DNA from: Marinagarivorans sp.
GTDB taxonomy: Bacteria > Pseudomonadota > Gammaproteobacteria > Pseudomonadales > Cellvibrionaceae
Direction: 5' to 3'
NCBI GenBank assembly: GCA_028281865.1
Contig: JANQJB010000116.1
Location: 1 to 64,000, forward strand
Length of the DNA: 64,000 bases
The translations under genes and the position numbers were made by a program. Under the pieces are notes generated by a model. It did not search any database, had not been told where the DNA came from, and saw only the letters and a list, made by a program, of their open reading frames with translations. Shown piece after piece: positions 17,516-26,722 of the stretch; position 1 is the first letter of the stretch; each line of letters opens with the position of its first letter.

Positions 17516-19003
17516 ATGGGTCTGTTAATCGATCGCGATTCTTTTTCTCCGCAAGATTTTCGCCGCTACAATTCGCGACTGAATCAAAACTTAAAGGCAC
17601 TGCAAAAAATGATGTCGCAGCCGGGTTTTGGTCAGTTTAACGGCGGACGCAAAATTGGTGCGGAACTTGAAATTTATCTTATCGATGACGAAGGGCGCCC
17701 CGCTTTTTTTAACGGTGAAATTCACGACGAGTTAAAAGATCCACAGTTAACGCTGGAGCTAAACCGTTTCAACCTCGAATACAATTTAAAACCCGTCGCT
17801 CTTCGTGATAAACCTTTTTCGAGTATGGCGAAGGAAATTCGGAGAGCGTTGACTCACATCGATCGGGCTGCGCAAAAATATAATTGCAGCACCTTGCCGA
17901 TAGGTATTCTACCGACTGCACGAGAGGCTGATTTTGGTTACCACGCGATGACAGATATTGCGCGTTATCGCGCGCTGACAAATGGTTTACGCGATTTGCG
18001 CGGCGGACCTTTTCACATAGAGATTGAGGGCAAGGACTTTTTAAAATTGGATATGCAGGACGTGACGCTGGAAGGGGCTAACACCTCGTTGCAAGTCCAC
18101 CTGCAGGTGCTCCCCGAAGAATTTGCCGATTATTACAACGCTTTGCAATTAATTACTCCGCTCGCCGTTGCTATCGCGGCAAATTCGCGCTTTGTGTTTG
18201 GCCACCGGCTTTGGCATGAAACTCGTGTTCCATTATTTAAACAATCGATTGACTGCCGTCGCTATGATCCACTTCGTCCGCAGCCGGCGCGCGTGAATTA
18301 CGGGCACAGTTGGGTGCGCGAGAGTGCTTTCGAGCTTTTTTCAGAAGCAGTCCGGCTATACGAACCACTGTTGCCAATTTATGGTGAAGAAGACCCCATC
18401 GCTTGTGTGAACAGCGGCGGGATACCGCAGCTTGATGAGTTGCGGCTACAACAAGGTTCGGTGTGGTTTTGGAATCGCCCTGTTTACGATGCCGCCGAGG
18501 GTGGTCATTTGCGTATAGAGGCGCGTGCGTTGCCGGCTGGGCCAACTGTAAGCGACATGAATGCGAATATAGTGTTGCTGTTGGGCTTAATGGAGTTATT
18601 CCGTCGCGATATTCGTGTGCTGCTACCCGCAATGCCTTTTGAGTACTGTGTTCGCAATTTCCATTCTGCTGCGCAATTGGGTCTAGATGCCGAGTTAATT
18701 TGGCCAAATGCAAAGCAAATACGCCCTGAATATTTGACTTGCCGAGAGCTACTGGAGCATTTGTTGGAGAAATTACCTGATGCACTTGAGGCACTAGGTA
18801 TTGCCGCAAGCGAATATGAGCCCGCACTGGCAATTCTTAGCGCGCGACTTGCGAGCGGTCAGACGGGTGCGGTGTGGCAGCTCGATGCCTATGAGCACTT
18901 GCGTCGTAGCTGTGATCGCGAGCAGGCAATAAGCCAGATGGTGCGTCTCTATCAGCGCAACAGTCGCGACGGAAAACCAGTACATCAATGGAGTGTTACA
19001 TGA
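17516..19003 (+). CDS. GCS2-like carboxylate-amine ligase
   Basis: A 495-residue cytoplasmic protein of the GCS2 branch of glutamate-cysteine ligase-like enzymes, which join an amine to the side-chain carboxylate of glutamate using ATP. Seen in the sequence are the early acidic strand GGRKIGAELEIYLIDDEGRP, the ELNRFNLEYNLKP segment, GANTSLQVHLQV and the arginine-rich core ending HLRIEARALPAGPT. These match the family's metal/ATP and substrate segments. GAGGT lies nine bases before the start. The stop codon overlaps the start of the next gene (ATGA), so the two products are translated together and probably act on related amides. The true substrate need not be cysteine. Confidence 0.82.
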   Translation: MGLLIDRDSFSPQDFRRYNSRLNQNLKALQKMMSQPGFGQFNGGRKIGAELEIYLIDDEGRPAFFNGEIHDELKDPQLTLELNRFNLEYNLKPVALRDKPFSSMAKEIRRALTHIDRAAQKYNCSTLPIGILPTAREADFGYHAMTDIARYRALTNGLRDLRGGPFHIEIEGKDFLKLDMQDVTLEGANTSLQVHLQVLPEEFADYYNALQLITPLAVAIAANSRFVFGHRLWHETRVPLFKQSIDCRRYDPLRPQPARVNYGHSWVRESAFELFSEAVRLYEPLLPIYGEEDPIACVNSGGIPQLDELRLQQGSVWFWNRPVYDAAEGGHLRIEARALPAGPTVSDMNANIVLLLGLMELFRRDIRVLLPAMPFEYCVRNFHSAAQLGLDAELIWPNAKQIRPEYLTCRELLEHLLEKLPDALEALGIAASEYEPALAILSARLASGQTGAVWQLDAYEHLRRSCDREQAISQMVRLYQRNSRDGKPVHQWSVT

Positions 19004-20040
19004 ACAAGTTGAGCGAAGAGGGTGTTTTTCGCTATTGGTATGAGCCTTCGATGAGCGAGCTTGGTCGAAGCGTTATTGAGTGCTTACAAACGATTAAAGG
19101 CCCGGCGCATTTTCATATTCCAGGAGCAGATCGCAGCCGCAGTCGCGCGATGGTAACGCTGCTGCATGGCAACGAGCCCTCTGGTTTAACTGCTTTGTTG
19201 CGCACGATCGAAAAGCGAGTCGAGCCGGCGGTAGATTTGCACTGTTTTGTCGTGAATGTTCAGGCAGCCATAGCTGAGCCGATATTTTTTTATCGCACCT
19301 TGCCGGGTTATCGCGATTTAAATCGCTGTTTTAACGGACCTTTCGACGATGAGACCGGTAGATTAGCTGAAGCTCTGTTACAGCGTTTGGAGAAGATAAA
19401 ACCCGAGGCGGTCATCGATTTACATAATACCTCGGGATCGGGCCCTGCTTTTGCGGTAGCAACGCATATGGATGAGCATCACGACGCGCTTGCCTCCGTC
19501 TTTACTCAGCGGATGATTGTCACCGATTTGAAATTGGGAGCGTTGATGGAGATCAGCGACCGCTTGTGTCCAACGATCACGATTGAGTGCGGTGGTGCAC
19601 AGGATGAGGCGTCAATGTTGATGGCAGAGGACGGCCTTAGGCGTTACTTCACTTTAGATTCAGTGCTTAAGCCACTGCCTGCGGATTTTGACTTGGATTA
19701 TTACCACAATCCGATCCGTTTGGAGCTAAAGGACAGGGTTAACGGAAAAATTGACTTTGCCGAAGATCCGTCAGAGCATTCTGCGATCACTTTTTTTCCC
19801 AATGTCGAGCGGTTTAATTTCGCAACGGTTGCGCCAGGAGATCCGTTTGGCTGGGTGAATGGAAACGAAGCGGAACTCTTTTCTGCCAAGGATACCGACG
19901 GTGTAGAGCGTTTTTCAGAATATTTTCATGTGCAAAATGGTTTGTTTGAAGCTAAATGCCGTTTAAAGCTTTTTATGGTGACGACCAACCCGATAATCGC
20001 AAAAAGCGACTGTCTATTTTATTTTGTAAAATCGGATTAG
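19000..20040 (+). CDS. AstE/aspartoacylase-family zinc hydrolase
   Basis: A 346-residue member of the succinylglutamate desuccinylase/aspartoacylase family (M14-like), which hydrolyses N-acyl amino acids. The first zinc-ligand motif is intact: LLHGNEPSG with His56 and Glu59. YRDLNRCFNG, the DLHNTSGSG segment (third ligand His) and TIECGGAQDE follow the family pattern. ATG 19000 overlaps the upstream TGA as ATGA and has GGAG six bases before it, so it is preferred to the ATG at 18988. Coupling to the GCS2-like ligase suggests a pair that makes and breaks, or successively processes, an acyl- or glutamyl-amide. The substrate is not determinable here. Confidence 0.85.
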   Translation: MNKLSEEGVFRYWYEPSMSELGRSVIECLQTIKGPAHFHIPGADRSRSRAMVTLLHGNEPSGLTALLRTIEKRVEPAVDLHCFVVNVQAAIAEPIFFYRTLPGYRDLNRCFNGPFDDETGRLAEALLQRLEKIKPEAVIDLHNTSGSGPAFAVATHMDEHHDALASVFTQRMIVTDLKLGALMEISDRLCPTITIECGGAQDEASMLMAEDGLRRYFTLDSVLKPLPADFDLDYYHNPIRLELKDRVNGKIDFAEDPSEHSAITFFPNVERFNFATVAPGDPFGWVNGNEAELFSAKDTDGVERFSEYFHVQNGLFEAKCRLKLFMVTTNPIIAKSDCLFYFVKSD

Positions 20041-20183
20041 TCGGTTTTTTAAAACTGTTTTCGCTCAATGATTTAGACGATTTTTTGCATTGGACGGATT
20101 CTCTAAATCGTGCTCATAAGGAAAAAAGTTAGCAAAAATTATCAAATGACTCTGCGTTACCTTAGAAGTCGGAGGTATGATCA

Positions 20184-21083
20184 ATGAGCGAACAAAATTC
20201 TAAGCCGTCAGCAAAACGCGAGCTGCAAAAAGCATCCACCCTTGCCAGTTATCGCAGTCGCGTTATTGCGGTGCTGGAATACATGTGGGAAAACATTGAC
20301 GGAGATATCGATGTCAATCATCTAGCCGATGTCGCCCACTTTTCGCCCTACCATTTTCACCGTATTTATCGCGAAATGATGCATGAAACGGTGTATCAAA
20401 CGGTTCGGAGATTGCGCTTGCATTATGCCGCCAGGTTGCTGGCAAAGGGCGAAAAAACTATTGAGTCTATTGCAAAGTTGTCCAACTACAGCAGTGTTGA
20501 AGCATTTACACGAGCTTTCACCGCTGCGTATGAAGACACTCCTTCGCGTTATCGCAAACGCCAGCAGAAATATCAATCTCAGTTAGATCTTCCTGCTAAT
20601 AAGGAGTACCCCATGTCTTATAAAGTTGAAATTTGCGACGTACCAAAAATCAGTTTAGCTGGCCTTTTTCACCAAGGTGATTATATGGGCATTGGCGCTG
20701 CGTTTGAAAAGTTAATGGTAAATGCTTCGGTAAAAGGTGTTGTTGGCCCCGAAACGCGCTCCTTCGGTGTTTACTACGATGACCCTGCGACGGTAAAGAC
20801 AGAAGAGTTACGTTCTTTTGCCGCCGTTACGGCCAATCAGCGACAAGCCGAAAGTGCGAGTTTGGAATACATGGCAATAGGCGGGGGGCGCCATGCGACG
20901 CTGACTTTTCAAGGACCCTATGCCGAGCTCGACCCGGTGTATGATTGGTTCTACGGTAAATGGTTACCAAATTCAGGAGAAGAGATGGCCGATGTGCCAC
21001 CGTTTGAGGAGTATCTCAATAATCCTCGTGAAGTTCCGGCGAATGAATTGATAACAATAATTTATCTACCGTTGAAAAACTAA
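20184..21083 (+). CDS. AraC-family regulator with C-terminal GyrI-like domain
   Basis: A 299-residue transcription factor. The N-terminal AraC double helix-turn-helix covers about residues 25-125 (VIAVLEYMWENIDGDIDVNHLADVA, FSPYHFHRIYREM, then SIAKLSNYSSVEAFTRAFTAAYEDTPSRYRK). The C-terminal half, from about residue 145 (MSYKVEICDVP), is a GyrI-like/SbmC effector-binding domain of the kind found in Rob and SoxS-like regulators, ending in LITIIYLPLK. Such proteins usually sense small molecules. GGAGG lies eight bases before the start. The 3' end overlaps the convergent nuclease-like gene by four bases. Targets are unknown. Confidence 0.92.
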   Translation: MSEQNSKPSAKRELQKASTLASYRSRVIAVLEYMWENIDGDIDVNHLADVAHFSPYHFHRIYREMMHETVYQTVRRLRLHYAARLLAKGEKTIESIAKLSNYSSVEAFTRAFTAAYEDTPSRYRKRQQKYQSQLDLPANKEYPMSYKVEICDVPKISLAGLFHQGDYMGIGAAFEKLMVNASVKGVVGPETRSFGVYYDDPATVKTEELRSFAAVTANQRQAESASLEYMAIGGGRHATLTFQGPYAELDPVYDWFYGKWLPNSGEEMADVPPFEEYLNNPREVPANELITIIYLPLKN

Positions 21084-22291
21084 TTGGTGGCGCACTCTGC
21101 AATTCTTGCGTCGAGGGTGGACCCGATCAAAAAATGTGACACTTGCTCAAACTCCTGGACGGAGTTTGAGCAATTCTCGCGTAGCGGGCGCGCTGAACCG
21201 CGTGTGTTGAGATACCAGGGGTCTCCCCAGCTGGCGCGCTGTTCTTTGGGGATGCCGGAGAAACTCACACCGCTAATTTGCTCGACCAAATCTGCGCGGG
21301 CCATGAATTTCCAGAAATCCTGTTTGTCTTTCAAGTAGCTAAATTTATCGCTGATAAAGTCGAGGTTCTCGAAGCTATGCGGAATTAAGAACGCAATTGT
21401 GTGGGGGCTGTTTCCGTTTTCGCCGGGAAAGTAAACAATCTTAAAAAAACCGGTCGGTACAATTAAGTTTTTGTGGTTCGGATTAATTTTGCTTGGGATC
21501 GCTTCGAGCGCCGGTCTTAGAATATCGCCTTGTGCGTAGCGTCTGAAATTGTCGTAGTGTTTGCCGACAATTCTGCGCAGCGGTGTTGCTGAGGGGTAAA
21601 TTTTAGCCGGGTCCAGGACGCGATTCTGAAAAAGGGTAAAACTTTCATACGGAAATTCATGAAATATCGGCCCAGAAAAAACAAATAGCTCACCTTTGTC
21701 CCTTGCCCATGTCAGTATCTGTGCGTCGAGATCACGCCAGACAGTTTGGTGGAGTGATGCTGTTTGTGGCACGGCATTAACTGTTGAAAACGTTTTTTTT
21801 GCGGCGCATGCGCTCCAGCTAAACGCGGCGAATGGGGCGAGTGGTGCTCTGACGTGTCCACTGTATTCGAAAGCATTGAGATCCAAGTTGTTAAGTGCGC
21901 CAGGCTCTTGATGGAAAAGTGAATTTGATTCTCGACATTGTTCGAATTCTGACCAATTTATGCTGCCAAAATAACACTCCACCTGCGCCTCCGTCACCGT
22001 ATTGCATCCGCTATTGGCGTAATTGTTTGGTGAGAGCTTGTAGGCTACCCACACGGGCATTTGGTAGTGGTTGGAATACTCCAATGCGAAGTAGCTTTGG
22101 TTATTGTCACGGAAACAGAAATGTTGGTTGTCGTTATACGGTATGCCTGGTGGCGAACCCTGTACACTTGGCACACCGCTAACGGCATGCCCAGGAAATT
22201 GATCGAGGCACTCCTGTATATCATTTGAAAAGATCTTAGTGCTGCCCAAAAGAACAATTAAAGAAAGGGCGCATGTGGTGAAATTCTTCAT
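21080..22291 (-). CDS. Secreted DNA/RNA non-specific endonuclease-fold protein, altered active site
   Basis: A 403-residue protein with a Sec signal peptide (first ~22 residues). Residues 140-210 follow the Endonuclease_NS (Serratia nuclease) pattern: LAPFAAFSWS, TFSTVNAVPQTASLHQTVWRDLD and ARDKGELFVFSGPIF. The usual DRGH motif is not intact. Depending on alignment the region reads YSGH (145-146) with an insertion, or VRAP (147-150) with Pro in the place of the catalytic His. The metal-binding Asn is replaced by His181. Many cysteines suggest disulfides. Either the enzyme is inactive or it uses shifted residues. It is monocistronic. Confidence 0.7.
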   Translation of the reverse strand: MKNFTTCALSLIVLLGSTKIFSNDIQECLDQFPGHAVSGVPSVQGSPPGIPYNDNQHFCFRDNNQSYFALEYSNHYQMPVWVAYKLSPNNYANSGCNTVTEAQVECYFGSINWSEFEQCRESNSLFHQEPGALNNLDLNAFEYSGHVRAPLAPFAAFSWSACAAKKTFSTVNAVPQTASLHQTVWRDLDAQILTWARDKGELFVFSGPIFHEFPYESFTLFQNRVLDPAKIYPSATPLRRIVGKHYDNFRRYAQGDILRPALEAIPSKINPNHKNLIVPTGFFKIVYFPGENGNSPHTIAFLIPHSFENLDFISDKFSYLKDKQDFWKFMARADLVEQISGVSFSGIPKEQRASWGDPWYLNTRGSARPLRENCSNSVQEFEQVSHFLIGSTLDARIAECATN

Positions 22292-22870
22292 ATCGCACGA
22301 TATATGTGAGGGTTGTGCATTTATCGTTCGTGTGTTGAATAAGTATATGCGATCTTTTAGCGATCTCCGGCAAAAATGGCACTTTTTTACTGTTCTATTT
22401 ACGTAGATGAGTGAACGTTCTTGGTTTGCGCGCGATTTTACTCATACTTTTATGAGGAGAAATGGCTCGATAAGCTCCAAATAGTGCAACATAATGGAAA
22501 TTATCCCTTGCTACGCTGCGCTGTATATAGGTTGATCCGGCAATAATTATCGCCGAGTTAAAACACGGTGTATGGATGCGCCACTATTGCCAAAATGGCA
22601 ATGCAAGCCGCTGAAATATAAGAAGATTCGCGCATTTTGTCGGCGTTTCAGCGGTGCGCAACCAAAGGTATAGGGCGATCTATTTGGTTGCCGGATTAAT
22701 AGTTAACTCAGAAAGCTTTTAAATAGCTAATGTGTAAGCCCTTTTTGTCTTTTAAACAATAAGGCTGTGCAATATCCGGTTATTTGGTGCGTGTAACATT
22801 AACGTAACTTTCTGTTTATTTATTTGATGGGTTTGTTAAGATTCTCTAGTTATAGGGAATAGCTTGCTAA
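22292..22870. other. Gene-free region with two hairpins
   Basis: About 580 bases separate divergent genes. Two inverted repeats are visible: ATTGCCA/TGGCAAT at 22586-22602 with a three-base loop, and CCGCTGAAA at 22608-22616 paired with TTTCAGCGG at 22646-22654. No coding potential is convincing. Promoters for both flanking genes must lie here. Confidence 0.45.
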
Positions 22871-22879
22871 GTGGTTTGT

Positions 22880-23572
22880 ATGCGGACGGTTTTAGACACT
22901 AATTCGTTACCTGATATGGTTTGTTTTGACGCGTACGTAGAAGAACAAGAAAATATTCTTCGTTTGTTTGTACTTATTAACTTTTTCGACCTTTTGTACA
23001 CGCATAAGGGTGTTGGAAGAGTAAGATTGTCGGTAAATAAGGCTACAGCCTTGTTTTGTTCGTATGGATGTAAGCTGGCGAATTTAAACCATTTTGATTT
23101 TTCTGATAATATCGTAAGTTCATTACACTACGGCACTACTGCTCGTCATGAACACCGCGATACATTTTATCGGATTACTCCCTCGGGGACACAGCATCGT
23201 CGCCGTTTAGTTCTGGAAGCAATTGATAATTGCTCGCTTAGTGGGGCAAATATACAAAGTACAATTGGTACAGTCACTTCCAATCAATATCGATTCAAGT
23301 CAAACACAGAAGTTGAGTTTGAAAATAGGTCAGGTCAAACGAGCGAGAGGACAACCAGCCAGTTTTTAAATGCCTACGGAATTAGTTCTTCTCTCACTAT
23401 TGACGAATTTAAAGCTTCGTATCAAGGTGAGTCGCGTGTCAAAGGCATTATTCTTCAACATCTCGTTATCGAGAAAATTAAACAGCAAATATCAGGTAAG
23501 CAGTATATTGCAAAGAAATATTTAGAAGACAGTTTTAATAAAATTACAGATTCAATTGAAGAAAATATATAA
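22880..23572 (+). CDS. Protein of unknown function, 230 aa
   Basis: I do not recognise this protein. It has no signal peptide or obvious membrane helix; the early segment LRLFVLINFFDLL is hydrophobic but short. The middle is polar and His/Arg-containing (ARHEHRDTFYRI, TQHRRRLVLEAI), and the C-terminus is Lys/Glu-rich and helical. Two starts are possible: GTG 22871 and ATG 22880, neither with a strong ribosome site. The codon use and AT content resemble the AraC-type gene that follows 181 bases later on the same strand, so the two may form one accessory unit. Confidence 0.6.
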   Translation: MRTVLDTNSLPDMVCFDAYVEEQENILRLFVLINFFDLLYTHKGVGRVRLSVNKATALFCSYGCKLANLNHFDFSDNIVSSLHYGTTARHEHRDTFYRITPSGTQHRRRLVLEAIDNCSLSGANIQSTIGTVTSNQYRFKSNTEVEFENRSGQTSERTTSQFLNAYGISSSLTIDEFKASYQGESRVKGIILQHLVIEKIKQQISGKQYIAKKYLEDSFNKITDSIEENI

Positions 23573-23753
23573 ATTACGGATTTTCAAAAAGGACGCAAAC
23601 ATGGATATCTTTTAAGGATGATAAATCAAGGATTGTTAAAAAAATTATTATAATGCTGAACTAAAAGTAAAAAAGTGGGTTGACTGCGTGATTAGCTGTA
23701 TTTATCCGAGCACCCGAATATTAAATTTTCGAAGAAATATAGGATAAGGATCT

Positions 23754-24524
23754 ATGAATACTATCAATAGTAATACGCAAGATCGTTCTAAAACACAAGA
23801 AAGCTCTTATACGCGAGAGAGTTCTGATAATCGCGAACCACAATCGGTATCGGGTAGTGCAAATGCGACAACGTTGGAAGAGTATTTATCGCGTGCCGCG
23901 TTGCCGACATATGAGGGTGTACCGGGTCAAGTTGTAAAATTGCTTTGTTCTCGAATTGGGGTAAGTCCCATTGGGATATATGCAATTGCTCAAATTTTAG
24001 GTTTGTCCAAACGAACCTTGCAGCGTCGTTGTGATGACCATGGTCTGAGTTTCTCGCAATTACGCGATCAAGTACGTTTTCATTTTGCGGTCGATTATTT
24101 GATTTTCCACAAATTTAGTGTTGAGGAAATATCAATCAAATTAGACTTTAGTGACAGGACAGCCTTCTGTAATGCGTTTAAGCGTTGGTCTAATTTGTCG
24201 CCGAGTGTTTTTCGTAAACGCTATCGTGAATTAGCGGAGTCGATCGACAATAAAGCTGCTAAAGCTGATATGACAATTGAAGAGCAGATTGAGGCAGTTG
24301 AAAATTGTGAATCTGATGACTTCAATCGTTTGCTTTCTGCTGCAGGTCTTCCGGCTAATGTGAAATTAAATTCAGTAGAATTGGCGGATGTCGATATTAA
24401 AAGTGCATTGCCAATTGAAGCTGATTTTAGCTCGACAAACGTTGGTAGTAATGTGCGCGTTAATGGTGTAGACGTCGAGTCTTCCGAAGCATTAAATTAT
24501 GAAGCCGGTAAATCAATAATATAG
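23754..24524 (+). CDS. AraC-type helix-turn-helix protein with unusual tails
   Basis: A 256-residue protein. The first ~50 residues are Ser/Thr/Asn-rich and look disordered. An AraC-type DNA-binding domain spans about residues 65-165: GIYAIAQILGLSKRTLQRRCDDHGLSF, then SVEEISIKLDFSDRTAFCNAFKRWSNLSPSVFRKRY. There is no recognisable sensor domain. The last ~90 residues are acidic and of no known family. AGGATAAGGATCT precedes the ATG. The usual AraC layout has the DNA-binding part at the C-terminus, so the long tail is odd. Its target is unknown; the preceding unknown gene is the nearest candidate. Confidence 0.8.
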   Translation: MNTINSNTQDRSKTQESSYTRESSDNREPQSVSGSANATTLEEYLSRAALPTYEGVPGQVVKLLCSRIGVSPIGIYAIAQILGLSKRTLQRRCDDHGLSFSQLRDQVRFHFAVDYLIFHKFSVEEISIKLDFSDRTAFCNAFKRWSNLSPSVFRKRYRELAESIDNKAAKADMTIEEQIEAVENCESDDFNRLLSAAGLPANVKLNSVELADVDIKSALPIEADFSSTNVGSNVRVNGVDVESSEALNYEAGKSII

Positions 24525-24585
24525 TTGTTGTCGAAACAGCTTTTTATCGAAAAGGCTAGCTCGTAAGAGATTTTGCATTCGTCGG

Positions 24586-25005
24586 TTAGCGTTTAACGGC
24601 TTTATCTTTCGTTAGTACCCATCCGTTCGTATTACGCTCGAAACCTATTCGAGCGTAATATGCATCCGCATCCGGTGCTGCGAACAATAAAATTTTACAG
24701 CGTTTGCCAAGCTCACCTTGCGTCTGTTGCATGAGCATCCTGCCTACACCTAGTTTCTGATAATCTTGATCTACTGCAAGGTCGGAAAGGTAGCACGCGT
24801 AGTTGAAGTCTGTGATAGAACGGGCCACTCCAATAAGTTTTTCTTTTCGCCAAGCTGTTACCAATAAGTTGCTATTTTTAAGCATGCCCTCGAGGCATTC
24901 GTCGTCGTCAATAGGCCGCCGCTCGCCTAGTCCAGATAGTTGTAACACTTCTTTGAATTCTTGCGATGATATTGGGCGGTTGATTGCATATCTTATATCT
25001 TGCAT
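24586..25005 (-). CDS. GNAT-family N-acetyltransferase
   Basis: A 139-residue single-domain GNAT. The acetyl-CoA loop is visible as LAVDQDYQKLGVGRMLMQQ (motif A, Q/R-x-x-G-x-G/A), preceded by the strand AVDQ and followed by a C-terminal strand (CKILLFAAPDADAYYARIGFERN). This is the COG0454/COG3153-like small acetyltransferase form. The substrate is unknown. It is divergent from the DUF4910 gene. Confidence 0.92.
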   Translation of the reverse strand: MQDIRYAINRPISSQEFKEVLQLSGLGERRPIDDDECLEGMLKNSNLLVTAWRKEKLIGVARSITDFNYACYLSDLAVDQDYQKLGVGRMLMQQTQGELGKRCKILLFAAPDADAYYARIGFERNTNGWVLTKDKAVKR

Positions 25006-25183
25006 TTGCAGTAGCCAAATCCTGAAAGTTATGGGTGCTAACGCAGTATAAATAAGGAAAAATCATTGGGAAAGATGTTTCTGATGTGCTTATAAACAAG
25101 GCGGTTCGCATCCATTCTCCGTTTGCTCAACAGTGTATCCGGTACTATATTTAACTGATCTAGTTTGCAAATTTCGTTGAGTA

Positions 25184-26575
25184 TTGGCTATGTCTCCCAA
25201 CGGGTGCCCGCCTTCAGGATCCACGCCTCCTGGCCATGCTATGTATGCTCTCGCTAAGCGATTATTCCCGATATGCAGGAGCATTACTGGAAACGGTTTT
25301 CGTCGTTCGCTTGAGATAATTGCGGAATATATTCCGGGCTTAAAAGTTTTTGAGGTTCCCAGCGGAACTCAAGTTTTTGATTGGACCGTTCCGAAAGAGT
25401 GGAATATTCGAGATGCCTATGTGATCGATCCCTCAGGTAAAAAGATAATCGATTTTAAAAATTCGAACCTCCACGTAATGGGGTACTCCACTCCGGTTGA
25501 TCAGAAAATGAGTTTAGATGCTTTACAGGGGCACTTGTATTCGCTACCTGAACAGCCCGATGCCATACCGTATATCACTTCTTATTATAAAGAGCGCTGG
25601 GGAATTTGTTTGAGTGAAAATCAACGCAGATCGCTTTCATCGGGTGAATATCACGTTGTCATCGATAGCGAACTTAAACCTGGCTCTCTTACTTATGGTG
25701 AAGTTGTAATTCCTGGAAGCAGTGAAAAAGAAATTTTCATTTCGACATATTTGTGCCATCCGTCAATGGCTAATGATGAGCTTTCTGGCCCTGTTGTTGT
25801 GACGGAATTGATAAAATATTTGTTTGCAAGTAGTGATAAAGAAAAGCTGCGTTATACGTATCGCTTTGTACTTATTCCCGAAACTATAGGCTCAATTACT
25901 TACTTAAGCCGCAATCTAAAACAACTGCAGAAAAACGTGATTGCAGGATTTAATATTAGTTGCGTCGGGGACAACCGTTGCTACTCATATCTATCTTCGC
26001 GGGCGGAGAATACACTCGCAGATCGAGCTGCCTTGCATGCACTTAAATTTACCGACCCAAATTTTAAACGTTACAGCTTTCTAGATCGCGGAAGCGATGA
26101 GCGACAATATTGTGCGCCGGGAATTGACTTGCCTGTGTGTTGTATCACGCGCTCGAAAATTAATGAATATCCAGAGTACCACACTTCCTTAGACGACTTA
26201 AATTTAATTTCTTCTGAGGGATTGCAGGGGAGCTTTGATGTGATTTTGAAGGCATTTCGATGTATAGAACTCAATGAATATTTAAAAATAAAAGTTCTAG
26301 GGGAGCCCCAACTCGGTAAGCGCGGAATGTACCCGACGATAAGTACGAAAGATACACGAGAACAAGTTGAGGATATGATGAATTTTATTGCCTATTTGGA
26401 TGGGCGCCTCAGTACCTTAGAGATTGCCGATAAAATAAATACACCACTTTGGTCACTGGAGGAAACAATCGCCAAACTTAAGAAACACGACTTAGTCGAA
26501 AGTGTCGCCTCGCCTTTGCCTAGTAATATCGATAATGTTGTTGAGTTAAACAATACTATTAAAAATATCGTATAG
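25184..26575 (+). CDS. DUF4910/M28-like peptidase-fold protein with C-terminal winged helix
   Basis: A protein of up to 463 residues of the DUF4910/DUF2172 family, aminopeptidase-like. Family segments are ALAKRLFPICRSITGNGFRRSL, VFDWTVPKEWNI and the metal-site strand FISTYLCHPSMANDELSGPVV (His and Asp). FVLIPETIGSITYL (Glu), RGSDERQYCAPGIDLPVC and EYPEYHTSLDD (His) follow. The last ~75 residues match the winged-helix domain that often follows (YLDGRLSTLEIADKI). Starts are possible at ATG 25184, 25190 and 25241; the conserved part begins at the last. Members are common in O-antigen and surface-sugar loci, where the activity is unproven. It faces the lipid/transketolase cluster. Confidence 0.85.
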   Translation: MAMSPNGCPPSGSTPPGHAMYALAKRLFPICRSITGNGFRRSLEIIAEYIPGLKVFEVPSGTQVFDWTVPKEWNIRDAYVIDPSGKKIIDFKNSNLHVMGYSTPVDQKMSLDALQGHLYSLPEQPDAIPYITSYYKERWGICLSENQRRSLSSGEYHVVIDSELKPGSLTYGEVVIPGSSEKEIFISTYLCHPSMANDELSGPVVVTELIKYLFASSDKEKLRYTYRFVLIPETIGSITYLSRNLKQLQKNVIAGFNISCVGDNRCYSYLSSRAENTLADRAALHALKFTDPNFKRYSFLDRGSDERQYCAPGIDLPVCCITRSKINEYPEYHTSLDDLNLISSEGLQGSFDVILKAFRCIELNEYLKIKVLGEPQLGKRGMYPTISTKDTREQVEDMMNFIAYLDGRLSTLEIADKINTPLWSLEETIAKLKKHDLVESVASPLPSNIDNVVELNNTIKNIV

Positions 26576-26722
26576 TAGCCCGCTAAAAAATCCCTCTAAC
26601 GAAAATGTTAGTTAAGAACAAACTGCATGAATTGACAGCTCTGTCCTATAAGTTAATTGCGGATTAATGGAAACCTCAAACGGAACGAGTTAGTATTTCC
26701 ACTTGCCACCACCGAGACATGA

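Noticed and set aside
18237-18833. Minus-strand frame of 198 codons
   Set aside because: It lies wholly within the GCS2-like gene, whose frame has clear family motifs; the reverse frame is low-complexity in pattern and unsupported.
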